From an uncultured Oscillibacter sp. (GTDB lineage Bacteria > Bacillota > Clostridia > Oscillospirales > Oscillospiraceae), in NCBI GenBank assembly GCA_910579435.1, contig CAJTVF010000038.1, positions 1-26,271 on the forward strand: a stretch of 26,271 nt of DNA. Reading direction: 5' to 3'. Of the stretch, positions 7,094 through 14,627 are shown piece by piece (positions within the stretch are counted from its first letter, which is position 1; each line of letters opens with the position of its first letter). A program made the position numbers and the translations under genes. The notes beneath the pieces were generated by a model. That model had not been told where the DNA came from. It saw only the letters and a program-made list of their open reading frames with translations, and made no database searches.

Positions 7094-8129
7094 TTATAAG
7101 AAGGAGATGAGCGAATTGCGCTTTACGGAAAATCAGAAGAAGGCCCTGGCGGAGGCCGCCGCCTCCGCCGCCCGGACCCCGGCAAAACGCCGCCCCGTGT
7201 TCCGCACGGCCCTGATTGCCGCCGCCATGGCGGTGGTGCTGGCGGTGGGGGCCAGCGCGGCGGGAATTCTGCCCAGCCCCGCGGAGATTTTCACCCCTCT
7301 GTTTGGCGGGGCCGCGGCCCAGACGGAGGTGATTGACAAAATCGGGCGTCCTATTGGGGCCAGCGACACGGACAATGGAATCACCATCACAGCGGAAGCC
7401 ATCATGGGCGACCAGTACAACGCCGTCATTGTCTATACCCTCACCCGGGACGACGGGGAGCGGTTTTTGCCGGAGGGCAAGGGCCTGGACGCCACCTATC
7501 TGACGATGGGCGGCTTTGGCGGGGCCAGCTGGGTCAAGGGCGGCACCCATGGCGGGTCCTGGTTTGTGGACGAGGACCCGGAGGACAACCAAATCCAGCT
7601 GGTGGAGACCGCCAGCTCCGATACCTCCATGACAAAGGGCACTGCCACGGCGGAATTCGAGGACCTGTGCTATTGGGACGCGGAGACGGAGCAGTCCGTG
7701 GCCCTGTACCCCGGCCACTGGAAATTCCGCTTTGAAGTGGACTACGAGGACTGCTCCATCCGCCTGGGCGGCGGCGAGACCTTCTCCCAGGGCGGGCTGA
7801 GCTTTACTATTGACGAAATCAGCGTCTCCCCCATCGCCGTCCGGGCGGCCTACACGGCGGACGAGGCGGTGGTCTGGAGCGACGCCCCCAGCGGGCGGCA
7901 GTCGGAGGAGGATGCCCGCCAGTCCCAGCGGTACTTGGAGAACGTGGAAATCCTCCTGACGAGAACCGACGGCACCGTTGTGGACCTCAGCGGCTCCGGC
8001 GGCAGTATCGCGCCCAAGGACGGCGCAACCGTCTGCGCCAAGGGCCGGGTCTTTGACGAGATCATTCCCCTGGAAGACATGGCCAGCGTCACCGTCGGCG
8101 GAGTGGTCTACGAGATTCCCCACAACTGA
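7077..8129 (+). CDS. DUF4179-type membrane protein, likely anti-sigma partner
   Basis: The 350-residue protein has a short cytoplasmic N-terminus (about residues 1-40), which in this family contacts the sigma factor. One transmembrane segment follows (about 43-64, TALIAAAMAVVLAVGASAAG), and a large extracytoplasmic domain forms the rest. This is the DUF4179 layout regularly found downstream of clostridial ECF sigma genes. The ATG at 7077 has AGGAGG 8 bases upstream and overlaps the sigma gene by 17 bases, so the pair is translationally coupled. It probably holds the sigma factor at the membrane until a cell-envelope signal arrives. The signal is unknown, and no zinc-finger (HxxxCxxC) anti-sigma motif is visible, so the anti-sigma role is inferred from position and architecture. 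Confidence 0.75.
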   Translation: MSDLFDYKKEMSELRFTENQKKALAEAAASAARTPAKRRPVFRTALIAAAMAVVLAVGASAAGILPSPAEIFTPLFGGAAAQTEVIDKIGRPIGASDTDNGITITAEAIMGDQYNAVIVYTLTRDDGERFLPEGKGLDATYLTMGGFGGASWVKGGTHGGSWFVDEDPEDNQIQLVETASSDTSMTKGTATAEFEDLCYWDAETEQSVALYPGHWKFRFEVDYEDCSIRLGGGETFSQGGLSFTIDEISVSPIAVRAAYTADEAVVWSDAPSGRQSEEDARQSQRYLENVEILLTRTDGTVVDLSGSGGSIAPKDGATVCAKGRVFDEIIPLEDMASVTVGGVVYEIPHN

Positions 8130-8141
8130 ACCCGCATAAGA

Positions 8142-8174
8142 AGGCCGGGACGCAAGTCCCGGCCTCTCGTTTTA
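8142..8174. terminator. Terminator between convergent genes
   Basis: AGGCCGGGAC (8142-8151) and GTCCCGGCCT (8156-8165) form a perfect 10-bp stem around GCAA, followed on the + strand by CTCGTTTTA. It lies between the DUF4179 gene and the converging hydrolase gene. The minus-strand side has only a short A/T run, so termination is mainly for the + strand. Confidence 0.85.
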
Positions 8175-9122
8175 TTCGATCTCAATATGTACCGACTCGT
8201 GGAACACCGGCTCCACCAGCCCGGGAATCTCCACCGCGTCGGTGAAATAAAGCTCCTCCGCGTACTCCTTCAAAAGCGACACAATGTAGGGATGGGGCCG
8301 CTCGTCGGGCCGCCCCGCCGCCACGCTGACCACCATGGTCTTGGGGGCCAGGCGGCTGATGGCCTTGCGGTTGCAGGAGGACAGCGACGCGTGGTGGGGG
8401 ACCTTCAAAATGTCGCAGGGGGTCAAGGTGTCGTTGTCCCAGACGGCGCAGTACATGTCGCCTCCCAGGACGATCTCCTTTCCGTGGTAGTACAGCCGCT
8501 GGCGGAGGCTGGAGATGTTCATGGCCTTGGTCCAGCGCATGAGGTCATAGCGGTTCCGCTCCCCCCGGAAGGCGGCGTCAAACACGGCCCTCTGCCGGGG
8601 GTACAGGGAGGGTTCGCCGGGGAGGATCTCCATGGTCAGGTTCTCCGTCAAGGGAAGCGTCTCCACCTTGTCCCCGGGAACCTCCGCAAACTCCCCCACC
8701 CGCTCCGGGTGCTCCCGGAGGGCCGTGGCGTAGATATCCAGGCACCGCAGCAGGTTCCGGGCCGCGCCGGGAAGGCCGTTGTCCCCGTCGGGGTCCAGGG
8801 GGCCGTGCCCCTCCGGCGGGACATAGGCGGAAATGAACCGGTCCACCGCCGCCGCCTCCAGCACCCGGCCCAGGCCGCCGGTGTGGTCCCGGTGGAAGTG
8901 GGTGGCCAGGAGGACGTCCAGCCGTTCGATCCCCTGCTTTTTCAGGAAGTCCCCGGCGTAGATCCGCCGGGACCGGGGGTCCTGGGGGGCGGGATGGTCG
9001 TCCCGGATCAGATTATCGTGGCCGCAGTCCACCAGCATGGCAAACCGCCGCTCGCCCCCCTCCAGCTCCTGAACCAGAATGGAGTCCCCGTTGCCGACGT
9101 TGATGAAATCCAATACCAGCAT
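8172..9122 (-). CDS. ComEC/Rec2-related metallo-beta-lactamase-fold hydrolase
   Basis: The 316-residue soluble protein begins DFINVGNGDSILVQ, the signature of the MBL domain found at the C-terminus of ComEC and in stand-alone relatives. The metal-binding motif HFHRDH is at residues 75-80 (ATHFHRDHTGGL), and LGGDMYC and VPHHASLSS supply the later metal ligands. It has no signal peptide or membrane segment, so it is not a DNA-uptake channel; stand-alone family members are putative phosphodiesterases or hydrolases of unknown substrate. GGGGGAG lies upstream of the ATG, and TATAAT on the minus strand (9146-9151) could be its -10, though no good -35 is visible. It converges with the DUF4179 gene. 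Confidence 0.85.
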   Translation of the reverse strand: MLVLDFINVGNGDSILVQELEGGERRFAMLVDCGHDNLIRDDHPAPQDPRSRRIYAGDFLKKQGIERLDVLLATHFHRDHTGGLGRVLEAAAVDRFISAYVPPEGHGPLDPDGDNGLPGAARNLLRCLDIYATALREHPERVGEFAEVPGDKVETLPLTENLTMEILPGEPSLYPRQRAVFDAAFRGERNRYDLMRWTKAMNISSLRQRLYYHGKEIVLGGDMYCAVWDNDTLTPCDILKVPHHASLSSCNRKAISRLAPKTMVVSVAAGRPDERPHPYIVSLLKEYAEELYFTDAVEIPGLVEPVFHESVHIEIE

Positions 9123-9288
9123 AAGCCGCTCCCCCTCACTTCTGTATTATATGATAGGATACCATAGCCCCGGGGGCGGCGCAAGGAAAACTCCCCCGCC
9201 GGGCCTCCAAAATTTCAGGGGAATTTTTGACGCCCTGGTAAAAACCGGGCCCCGGCCGGGGCCGATCTGTCTTTTCCCTCTCATCTTC

Positions 9289-9317
9289 TGGACAGGCGGG
9301 GAATACAGTGTTATAAT
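9289..9317 (+). promoter_or_regulatory. Sigma-A-type promoter for the ZIP transporter gene
   Basis: TGGACA (9289-9294), a 17-base spacer and TATAAT (9312-9317) precede the ZIP gene. Upstream in the 9123-9359 gap, GGCCCCGGCCGGGGCC (9248-9263) is a perfect 16-base palindrome of unknown role. No further gene is seen in the gap. Confidence 0.75.
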
Positions 9318-9359
9318 AAATTTATTAGGATATCGCTTGAAAAAGGAGGACGTGCCATT

Positions 9360-10091
9360 TTGACGAACCATATGACCATGGGCCTTTGGACCACGCTGCT
9401 GGTCACCGCCGCCGCCGGTGTCGGCGGCACCGGCCTGGGGGGGCTTCTCGCCACCCTGTTCCGCCGGGACTCCGGCCGGGAGGCCAGCCTGCTTCTGAGC
9501 TTTGCCGCCGGGGTGATGGTGTCCGTGTCCTGCTTCGGCCTTTTGACGGAGGCCGCCGCCCCGGGGGCCATGGAGCTGGTGGCCCTGGGGGTCTTCCTGG
9601 GCTGCGGCGTCACGGCGGGGCTCAACAGCCTGCTGGACCGGGGACGGCCCACCGGCGGCCTGGTGCTGGCGGGCCTGGTGATGGCCGCCGCCATCGCTCT
9701 GCACAACGTGCCCGAGGGCATGGTGATCGGCGCGTCCTTCATCGGCGGCACGGTCCGCCAGGGCTGGACCATGGCGGGGGTCATCGGCCTGCACAACATT
9801 CCGGAGGGCATGGCCATTTCCGCTCCCCTGGTGGCCGGCGGCGAGCGCCGCTGGCGGGCGGCGGGCCTGGCGGCCCTCTCCGGGGCCCCCACGGTGCTGG
9901 GGGCGGCGCTGGGGTACTGCCTGGGCACCCTGGGCCCCACGTCCCTGACCCTCACGCTGAGCTTTGCCGCCGGGGCCATGCTGTACGTAGTCTTCGGCGA
10001 GCTTCTCCCCGAGGCGGCGGGCCTCTGGAAGAGCAAGCTCCCCGCCCTGGCGGCGGTGCTGGGCATTCTGGTGGGCATGCTGATCGGCTGA
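9360..10091 (+). CDS. ZIP family divalent metal transporter
   Basis: The 243-residue membrane protein has about eight hydrophobic helices and both ZIP signature motifs in the binuclear metal centre: HNVPEG at 115-120 and HNIPEG at 145-150. Family members import zinc, iron or manganese; this type (COG0428, ZupT-like) is broad in specificity. The start is a TTG at 9360 placed 9 bases after GGAGGA (9345-9350); the first in-frame ATG (9372) is too far from the site. Codon use matches its neighbours. It has its own promoter and no Fur- or Zur-like palindrome is obvious near it. Which metal it carries cannot be told from the sequence. Confidence 0.9.
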   Translation: MTNHMTMGLWTTLLVTAAAGVGGTGLGGLLATLFRRDSGREASLLLSFAAGVMVSVSCFGLLTEAAAPGAMELVALGVFLGCGVTAGLNSLLDRGRPTGGLVLAGLVMAAAIALHNVPEGMVIGASFIGGTVRQGWTMAGVIGLHNIPEGMAISAPLVAGGERRWRAAGLAALSGAPTVLGAALGYCLGTLGPTSLTLTLSFAAGAMLYVVFGELLPEAAGLWKSKLPALAAVLGILVGMLIG

Positions 10092-10172
10092 CCCGCCCGG
10101 CGGAGGCCGTTCCTGGAAAATTTCTCCCCGGTTGTCCCGGGGCGTGCAACCGTTCCCCTCCGGGAGCCGATG

Positions 10173-10202
10173 TTGACAGCGTTGTTCTTCACAGCGCAGA
10201 AT
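10173..10202 (+). promoter_or_regulatory. Candidate promoter of the small HTH gene
   Basis: TTGACA (10173-10178), an 18-base spacer and CAGAAT (10197-10202) precede the gene; the -35 is perfect and the -10 is weak. A short hairpin (CCCCGG 10126-10131 with CCGGGG 10137-10142) lies upstream and may end the ZIP transcript. Confidence 0.45.
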
Positions 10203-10226
10203 TCAACAAGCACAGGAGGCATTTTC

Positions 10227-10508
10227 ATGAACGGAACGGCACAGCTGAAACGGGCTCCCCGAAACCAGGACGTCCGGGCGGCGATCGACAGGGCGGGTCT
10301 TCGCTATTGGTGGGTGGCCGAGGAGCTGGGCATCGCCTGCGGCACCCTCTCCAACCGCCTGCGCAGGGAGCTTGCCCCGGAGGAAAAGCTGGAGGTCCTC
10401 ACCGCAGTCAAGCGGCTGGCGGACCGCCTGGGAGGCGGCGCCCCGGAGCCCGCCCGCCAGGAAGTGACCCTGGAGGCCCGGGCCGCCTTCCCCCAGCAGA
10501 GCTGGTAG
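10227..10508 (+). CDS. Small helix-turn-helix protein
   Basis: The 93-residue protein has a central helix-turn-helix at about residues 14-60: DVRAAIDRAGLRYWWVAEEL, then GIACGTLSNRLRREL, then PEEKLEVLTAVKRLA. This matches a widespread clostridial family of small proteins in which a short XRE-like HTH is followed by an amphipathic helix. Such proteins are often seen in prophages and as free-standing genes. AGGAGG at 10214-10219 sets ATG 10227. It is a single gene closed by a perfect terminator and has no phage neighbours here. A DNA-binding role is likely from the fold, but target and function are unknown. Confidence 0.7.
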   Translation: MNGTAQLKRAPRNQDVRAAIDRAGLRYWWVAEELGIACGTLSNRLRRELAPEEKLEVLTAVKRLADRLGGGAPEPARQEVTLEARAAFPQQSW

Positions 10509-10509
10509 C

Positions 10510-10545
10510 AAGAAGCGGCATGGCGTTCAGCCATGCCGCTTCTTT
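10510..10545 (+). terminator. Terminator after the small HTH gene
   Basis: AAGAAGCGGCATGGC (10510-10524) and its exact complement (10530-10544) form a 15-bp stem around GTTCA, ending in CTTCTTTA. It starts two bases after the stop codon. Confidence 0.9.
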
Positions 10546-10561
10546 AGGTATCGTTACCACA

Positions 10562-10689
10562 GTTGAAAAGAATCCAATGGATTCTTTTCAACACAGCGCG
10601 GGTATACCGCGCAGTGGGCCGCGAATGCGGCTTTCTGCGGTGAACTTCATAGGAAGCGCATAGGCGCCTCGGCGGACCTGCGGTCCGCC
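10562..10689. repeat. Cluster of consecutive short palindromes
   Basis: Four inverted repeats stand in a row with no gene between them. GTTGAAAAGAATCCA (10562-10576) and its exact complement (10578-10592) flank one base. GCGCGG (10596-10601) pairs with CCGCGC (10607-10612). GCCGC (10618-10622) pairs with GCGGC (10627-10631). GGCGGACC (10671-10678) pairs with GGTCCGCC (10682-10689). None ends in a T-run typical of a terminator. The block lies between the HTH gene and the 3' end of the minus-strand peptide operon. It may be a repeat element or a structured transcript end. Confidence 0.6.
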
Positions 10690-10695
10690 GGTTGT

Positions 10696-11183
10696 TTACT
10701 CCTTTTCAACTGCGTTGACTATATAAGAATATTCCGCAAAGCAGTCCGCGTCGTCTCCCTCGTCCAGCCATTTCTCAAGCCAGCCCAAAAAGTCCTGCCT
10801 CCGGCAGCAGGGCTGGATGCCCACATCGGTGAAGTGCCAGATTTCTCCCCGGCACGGTCCTGTGACAATCAAGCAAAACGTCTGGCCGCAGCCTATGTCA
10901 ATCAGCTCCAGATTCCCGTCCAGGACCGGCCGCATTTTCGCCTCGTCCGGCTCCCCGGCTTCTGCCTCCCAAACCCACTCTCTTTCAAAGGGAAAGGGCG
11001 CGGCCAGCCGTCCGGTCCTCTCCGGCGGGAAGGAGAGGAAGGAATGACCGCCCTCCCAGGAAAAGCCGTTCCCCACCTCCAGCAGATACCGCCGGTATAC
11101 GCCTCGGGGAGCGCCGCCTTCCGCCAGGCGAACGTTTCCCTGATCCGGGCAATGACTTCTCCCATTTCTTCCTGTTCGTACAC
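10696..11183 (-). pseudogene. SUKH (SMI1/KNR4) family gene, frameshifted
   Basis: Two overlapping frames together give one SUKH protein of about 160 residues. Frame 1, from GTG 11183, reads VYEQEEMGEVIARIRETFAW then RKAALPEAY. Frame 2 continues as RRYLLEVGNGFSWEGG and, near the C-terminus, IDIGCGQTFCLIVTGP, GEIWHF and DFLGWLEKWLDE, all typical of the SMI1_KNR4 domain. The break is at GCGTATACCGG on the minus strand (near 11099-11109); removing one TA dinucleotide restores LPEAYRRYLLEVGNG. SUKH proteins often act as immunity proteins against toxins or as regulatory scaffolds. The gene follows the DUF3810 stop by about 20 bases in the peptide operon, with AGGAGG 13 bases before the GTG. It could be a true pseudogene or a sequencing error. 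Confidence 0.75.
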
Positions 11184-11201
11184 TGGCGTGTTTGTTCCTC
11201 C

Positions 11202-12290
11202 TCACTTGTAATAGACCACCAGCAGATCCACTACGGTCCCATAGGACTGGATGCCCCGCTCGTCGCCGTAGCTTTTCAGGATGCCGTCATAGACCTTGTT
11301 GCTGGCCTTCTGGACCGCTGTGTTCTGGAATTGGGCCCAGTAGGCGTTGTTGTACGCCAGGTCCAGCCGCGCCTCCTCCGCAAGGGTCTCCCGGATGGCC
11401 CAATAGCCCTCCGGGTCCTGGGAGTACAGGGCGTTGCCCAGGTACACATACCCGATCAGCCAGCCGGAGTACCGATAGGCCGGGTCGGTGCAGGTGGTGG
11501 AGGCCAGCACCGCCAGGAAATTGCACTCCTGCTCCGAGGCGAAGCCCCGCTGATGGGCCAGCTCGTGGGCGATGGTGGAGGGCAGCATGCAGGCGGGGCT
11601 GTCCACGTTGACGTTGGACTCCCCGGTAAAGGAGCTGTAGAACCCCGTAAAGTCCAGGGCGCTCATGAGCCGGGAGAAGGCCATGGGCTTCACGCCGGGA
11701 TCGTCGAAGGCCAGGAAGGGAAACGCCTCCGTCAGCCCGTCATAGGCCCGGACGCTGTTCGCCAGGATTTCCTCCCGGGGGACGGCGAAGAGGCCGTGCC
11801 CGTCCCGCCGTACGTCTCCCGCCGTCTCGGACACCCGGTCCGCGAAAAACGCCGTCACCTCCCGGAGGTCCTCCAGGGCCACGGGCTGGGCGTAAATGCC
11901 GGACTTGTCCTGAAAGCTGTCCGTCCAGTAGTTCACGCCCCACAGCAGGCAGAACCCGGCCCACACGGACAGCAGGATGCACGCCGCCCCCAGGGCCGCG
12001 CCATAGGCCCGGTCCCGCCGTCCGTCCTTTGCCCGGGCGACGGCGCGGACGTTCCAAATGACGTACCCGGCGCCGAAGAGGACCGCCAGGACCTCCACCG
12101 CCTCCATGACGGAGAAGGGGACCAGGTAGCACACCTTCCCCAGCCCCCGCCGGAGAGGCCCGGTGAAGTGGTCCGCTACCGCGTTCATCAAGCCCTTCTG
12201 CCCCCGGAGGAGGAAGAAGGCCAGCAGCAGCCCAATGTCCGCCAGCAGCCAGATATGGAGTTTTTTGTGGGTTTGGAAAAAGTTCTTCAT
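11202..12290 (-). CDS. DUF3810 membrane protein, putative zinc metalloprotease
   Basis: The 362-residue protein has three hydrophobic segments near the N-terminus (about residues 13-30, 55-80 and 95-120, the last with AALGAACILLSVWAGFCLLW). A large extracytoplasmic domain follows. There, STIAHELAHQRGFASEQECN contains an HExxH zinc motif (HELAH) and a downstream EQE that could supply the third ligand, as in DUF3810 proteins. This suggests a membrane-anchored peptidase, but no activity is established for the family as far as I know. ATG 12290 follows GGAG with a short spacer; a GTG at 12296 would overlap the oppF stop by 4 bases (GTGA). Either way the gene is translationally coupled to oppF, pointing to a role linked to peptide uptake. 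Confidence 0.8.
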   Translation of the reverse strand: MKNFFQTHKKLHIWLLADIGLLLAFFLLRGQKGLMNAVADHFTGPLRRGLGKVCYLVPFSVMEAVEVLAVLFGAGYVIWNVRAVARAKDGRRDRAYGAALGAACILLSVWAGFCLLWGVNYWTDSFQDKSGIYAQPVALEDLREVTAFFADRVSETAGDVRRDGHGLFAVPREEILANSVRAYDGLTEAFPFLAFDDPGVKPMAFSRLMSALDFTGFYSSFTGESNVNVDSPACMLPSTIAHELAHQRGFASEQECNFLAVLASTTCTDPAYRYSGWLIGYVYLGNALYSQDPEGYWAIRETLAEEARLDLAYNNAYWAQFQNTAVQKASNKVYDGILKSYGDERGIQSYGTVVDLLVVYYK

Positions 12291-12292
12291 GG

Positions 12293-13030
12293 TCACTCCG
12301 CGGCAGCCAGGAGCTGCTTGGTATAGTCTTCCCTGGGGCGGTCAAAAATCTCGTCCACCGTCCCCTGCTCCACGATGCGGCCGCTCTTCATCACCAGCAC
12401 CCGGTCGCAGAGCTGGTAGACCACGTTCAAATCATGGGAGATAAACAGGAAACTCAAATCCAGCTCCCGCCGGAGGCTCCGCAGCAGGTCCAGAATCTGG
12501 GCCTGGATTGTCACGTCCAGGGCGGACACCGGCTCGTCGGCAATCAGAAATTTTGGCCGCCGGATCAACGCCGCGGCGATGCTGACCCGCTGGCGCTGGC
12601 CCCCGGAGAGCTCCGAGGGCTTGGCCTCCAGGCATTCCGGCGGCAGCTCCACCCGCTCCAGCATCTCCCGGACCCGGCGCTTCCGCTCCGCCTTGGTGTA
12701 CTTGCCGTAGACCCGCAAAGGCTCCTCCAGGGCCCACTCCACGCTGTAGAAGGGGTTCAGGGAGCTGTAGGGGTCCTGGAAAATCATCTGGGGCCGCCTC
12801 GTGTAGTGGGTCACCGTTCCCCGGTCCGGCTTTACCATCCCCAGGATGGTCCGGGCCAGGGTGGACTTTCCCGTCCCCGACTCCCCCACGAGGCCCAGAA
12901 TCTCCCCGTGCCGCACGTCGAAGGTCACGTCGCGGAGGACCTCCTGGCGCTGCTTTTTCCCAAAGGGGCCAACGCCGTCGGCATAGCCGCTGTACACATG
13001 GCTGAGGGACAACACCAGCTCTTCGCTCAT
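12293..13030 (-). CDS. oppF: Oligopeptide/dipeptide-type ABC transporter ATP-binding protein (OppF-like)
   Basis: This 245-residue ATPase energises import of peptides or nickel-like ligands at the cytoplasmic face. Visible motifs in order are Walker A GESGTGKST, the Q-loop in QMIFQDPYSS, the signature LSGGQRQRVSIA, Walker B FLIADEPVSALD and the switch HDLNVV. It is shorter than classical OppF (about 300+) because the C-terminal oligopeptide-transporter tail is reduced to YTKQLLAAAE. Its ATG overlaps the oppD stop (ATGA). The pairing with OppD in one operon is standard for family SBP_bac_5 transporters. The substrate is not defined by the ATPase. Confidence 0.9.
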   Translation of the reverse strand: MSEELVLSLSHVYSGYADGVGPFGKKQRQEVLRDVTFDVRHGEILGLVGESGTGKSTLARTILGMVKPDRGTVTHYTRRPQMIFQDPYSSLNPFYSVEWALEEPLRVYGKYTKAERKRRVREMLERVELPPECLEAKPSELSGGQRQRVSIAAALIRRPKFLIADEPVSALDVTIQAQILDLLRSLRRELDLSFLFISHDLNVVYQLCDRVLVMKSGRIVEQGTVDEIFDRPREDYTKQLLAAAE

Positions 13031-13818
13031 GCCCCGCCCTCCTTTCGGTTCCGCGTGGGAATGGCGGCAATGAGCCGCCGGGTATAGGGGTGCTTCGGAT
13101 GGCGGAAGACCTCCTGGGCCTCCCCCTCCTCCACCAGCGTTCCCCGCTGCATCACCGCCACCCGGCCGCAGAGCTTGCGCACCACGTTCAGGTCGTGGGA
13201 GATGAACAGCATGGACACGCCGGAGTCCCGGTTCAGCTTTTTCAGGAGCTCCAGAATCTGGGCCTGAATCGTCACGTCCAGGGCTGTAGTGGGCTCGTCC
13301 AGCAGCAATAATTTCGGCTTCGCGATGACCGCCGCCGCGATCATGGCCCGCTGGAGCATGCCCCCGGAGAGCTGGTGGGGGTATTTTTCATACACCGCCT
13401 CCGGCTCCGGCAGCTCCACCGCCGCCATGGCCTCCACCGCCAGGCGGCGGCACTCCGCCCGGCCCAGCCCCGTGTGGACCCGGAGGACCTCCTCCACCTG
13501 GGGTCCAATTTTCATCAGGGGGTCCAGGGAGCTCTGGGGCTCCTGGAACACCACGCCGATCTCCTTCCCCTGAATCTTCCGCAGCTCTGTCCGGTCCGCG
13601 TGCAGGAGCTCCGCCCCGTCCAGGAGAATCTTTCCGGAATACGCGCACTGCTTCCGGGGCAGCAGTCCCGCCACGCTCATGGCGGTGACGGTCTTCCCGG
13701 ACCCGGACTCGCCCACCAGGCCCACGATCTCCCCCGCCCCGATGGAGAGGGATACCCCGGCCACGGCCTCCCGGTCCCGGTTTTGAAACTTCACGTGAAG
13801 GTCCTGAATGTCCAGCAT
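13027..13818 (-). CDS. oppD: Oligopeptide/dipeptide-type ABC transporter ATP-binding protein (OppD-like)
   Basis: The 263-residue ATPase is the partner of OppF. Motifs are Walker A GESGSGKTVT, Q-loop VVFQEPQSSLDPL, signature LSGGMLQRAMIA, Walker B LLLLDEPTTALD and HDLNVV, ending with HPKHPYTRRLIAAIP, which is the short OppD-type tail. The open frame runs on upstream to 14376, but that part is a frame shadow of oppC. ATG 13818 is the start because it overlaps the oppC stop by one base and begins the canonical MLDIQDLHVKF. It forms the cytoplasmic ATPase pair with OppF. Confidence 0.9.
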   Translation of the reverse strand: MLDIQDLHVKFQNRDREAVAGVSLSIGAGEIVGLVGESGSGKTVTAMSVAGLLPRKQCAYSGKILLDGAELLHADRTELRKIQGKEIGVVFQEPQSSLDPLMKIGPQVEEVLRVHTGLGRAECRRLAVEAMAAVELPEPEAVYEKYPHQLSGGMLQRAMIAAAVIAKPKLLLLDEPTTALDVTIQAQILELLKKLNRDSGVSMLFISHDLNVVRKLCGRVAVMQRGTLVEEGEAQEVFRHPKHPYTRRLIAAIPTRNRKEGGA

Positions 13819-14627
13819 CACAGCACCCCCTTGTCCCGCCGCCGCAGGCCCTCGCCGAGAAGGCCCACGCTGAACACCATCAGCACGATTACAAGGCCCG
13901 TCCCCCCGGCGTACCAGGGGGCGGCGAACAGCATCCCCTGAGCCTCGGAGAGCATGTAGCCCAGGGAGGCGTCCGGCGGCGTCACGCCGATGCCGAGGAA
14001 GCTCATGGACGCCTCCGCCAGAACCGCGTTGTTGAACCCGATGGTCAGGGCGGGCAGCAGCACCGGCAGGGTATTGGGCAGTATGTGTACCGCCAGAATC
14101 CGCGCCTTGGAGGCCCCCATCAGCCGGGCGCTCTTGATATAGTTCACGTCCCGCAGGGAGGCGAAGGCCGTCCGGGTCACCCGGGCAAAGCTGGGGATGA
14201 ACACCAGCCCCAGGGCAATGATGACGTTGACCTTCTTCCCGGGCCCCAGAATCGAGATAATCACCAGGGCCAGCAGGATGCTGGGAAACGCCGTCAGCGC
14301 GTCGTTGAGGCGCATGAACACCTCGTCCGCCGGCCCGCCGAAATAGCCCGTCAGGGCTCCCGCCAGGCAGCCGCACGCCGCCCCGATGGCCAGCGTCGCC
14401 AGGGCGATGGAGGCCGTGGCCCCGGCCCCCTTGAGGACCCGGCTGAAAATATCCCGCCCAAAGCTGTCCGTGCCCATCCAGTGGGTGAGCGACGGCCCGT
14501 CGAACTTGGCCCCCGCCGCCATGGCGTTGGGGTCATAGGGCGTCCAGAAGAAGCCCAGGAGAATCAGCGCCGCCAGGAGGCAGGTCAGCGCCAGCCCGGC
14601 GGTCAAAAACCCGTTTCGTCTCTTCAT
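13818..14627 (-). CDS. oppC: Oligopeptide/dipeptide-type ABC transporter permease (OppC-like)
   Basis: This 269-residue inner-membrane permease has an N-terminal helix (about residues 8-28), a short periplasmic stretch with HWMGTDSFGRDIFSRV (the classical OppC/DppC landmark), and five further helices. The EAA loop that docks on the ATPases is SARLMGASKARILAVHILPN. The stop shares a base with the oppD start, and its ATG overlaps the oppB stop. Length is normal for DppC/NikC-type permeases. It pairs with OppB to form the pore. Confidence 0.92.
   Translation of the reverse strand: MKRRNGFLTAGLALTCLLAALILLGFFWTPYDPNAMAAGAKFDGPSLTHWMGTDSFGRDIFSRVLKGAGATASIALATLAIGAACGCLAGALTGYFGGPADEVFMRLNDALTAFPSILLALVIISILGPGKKVNVIIALGLVFIPSFARVTRTAFASLRDVNYIKSARLMGASKARILAVHILPNTLPVLLPALTIGFNNAVLAEASMSFLGIGVTPPDASLGYMLSEAQGMLFAAPWYAGGTGLVIVLMVFSVGLLGEGLRRRDKGVL

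Noticed and set aside
13819..14376. N-terminal extension of oppD
   Set aside because: Out-of-frame shadow of oppC; the canonical oppD start at 13818 overlaps the oppC stop.
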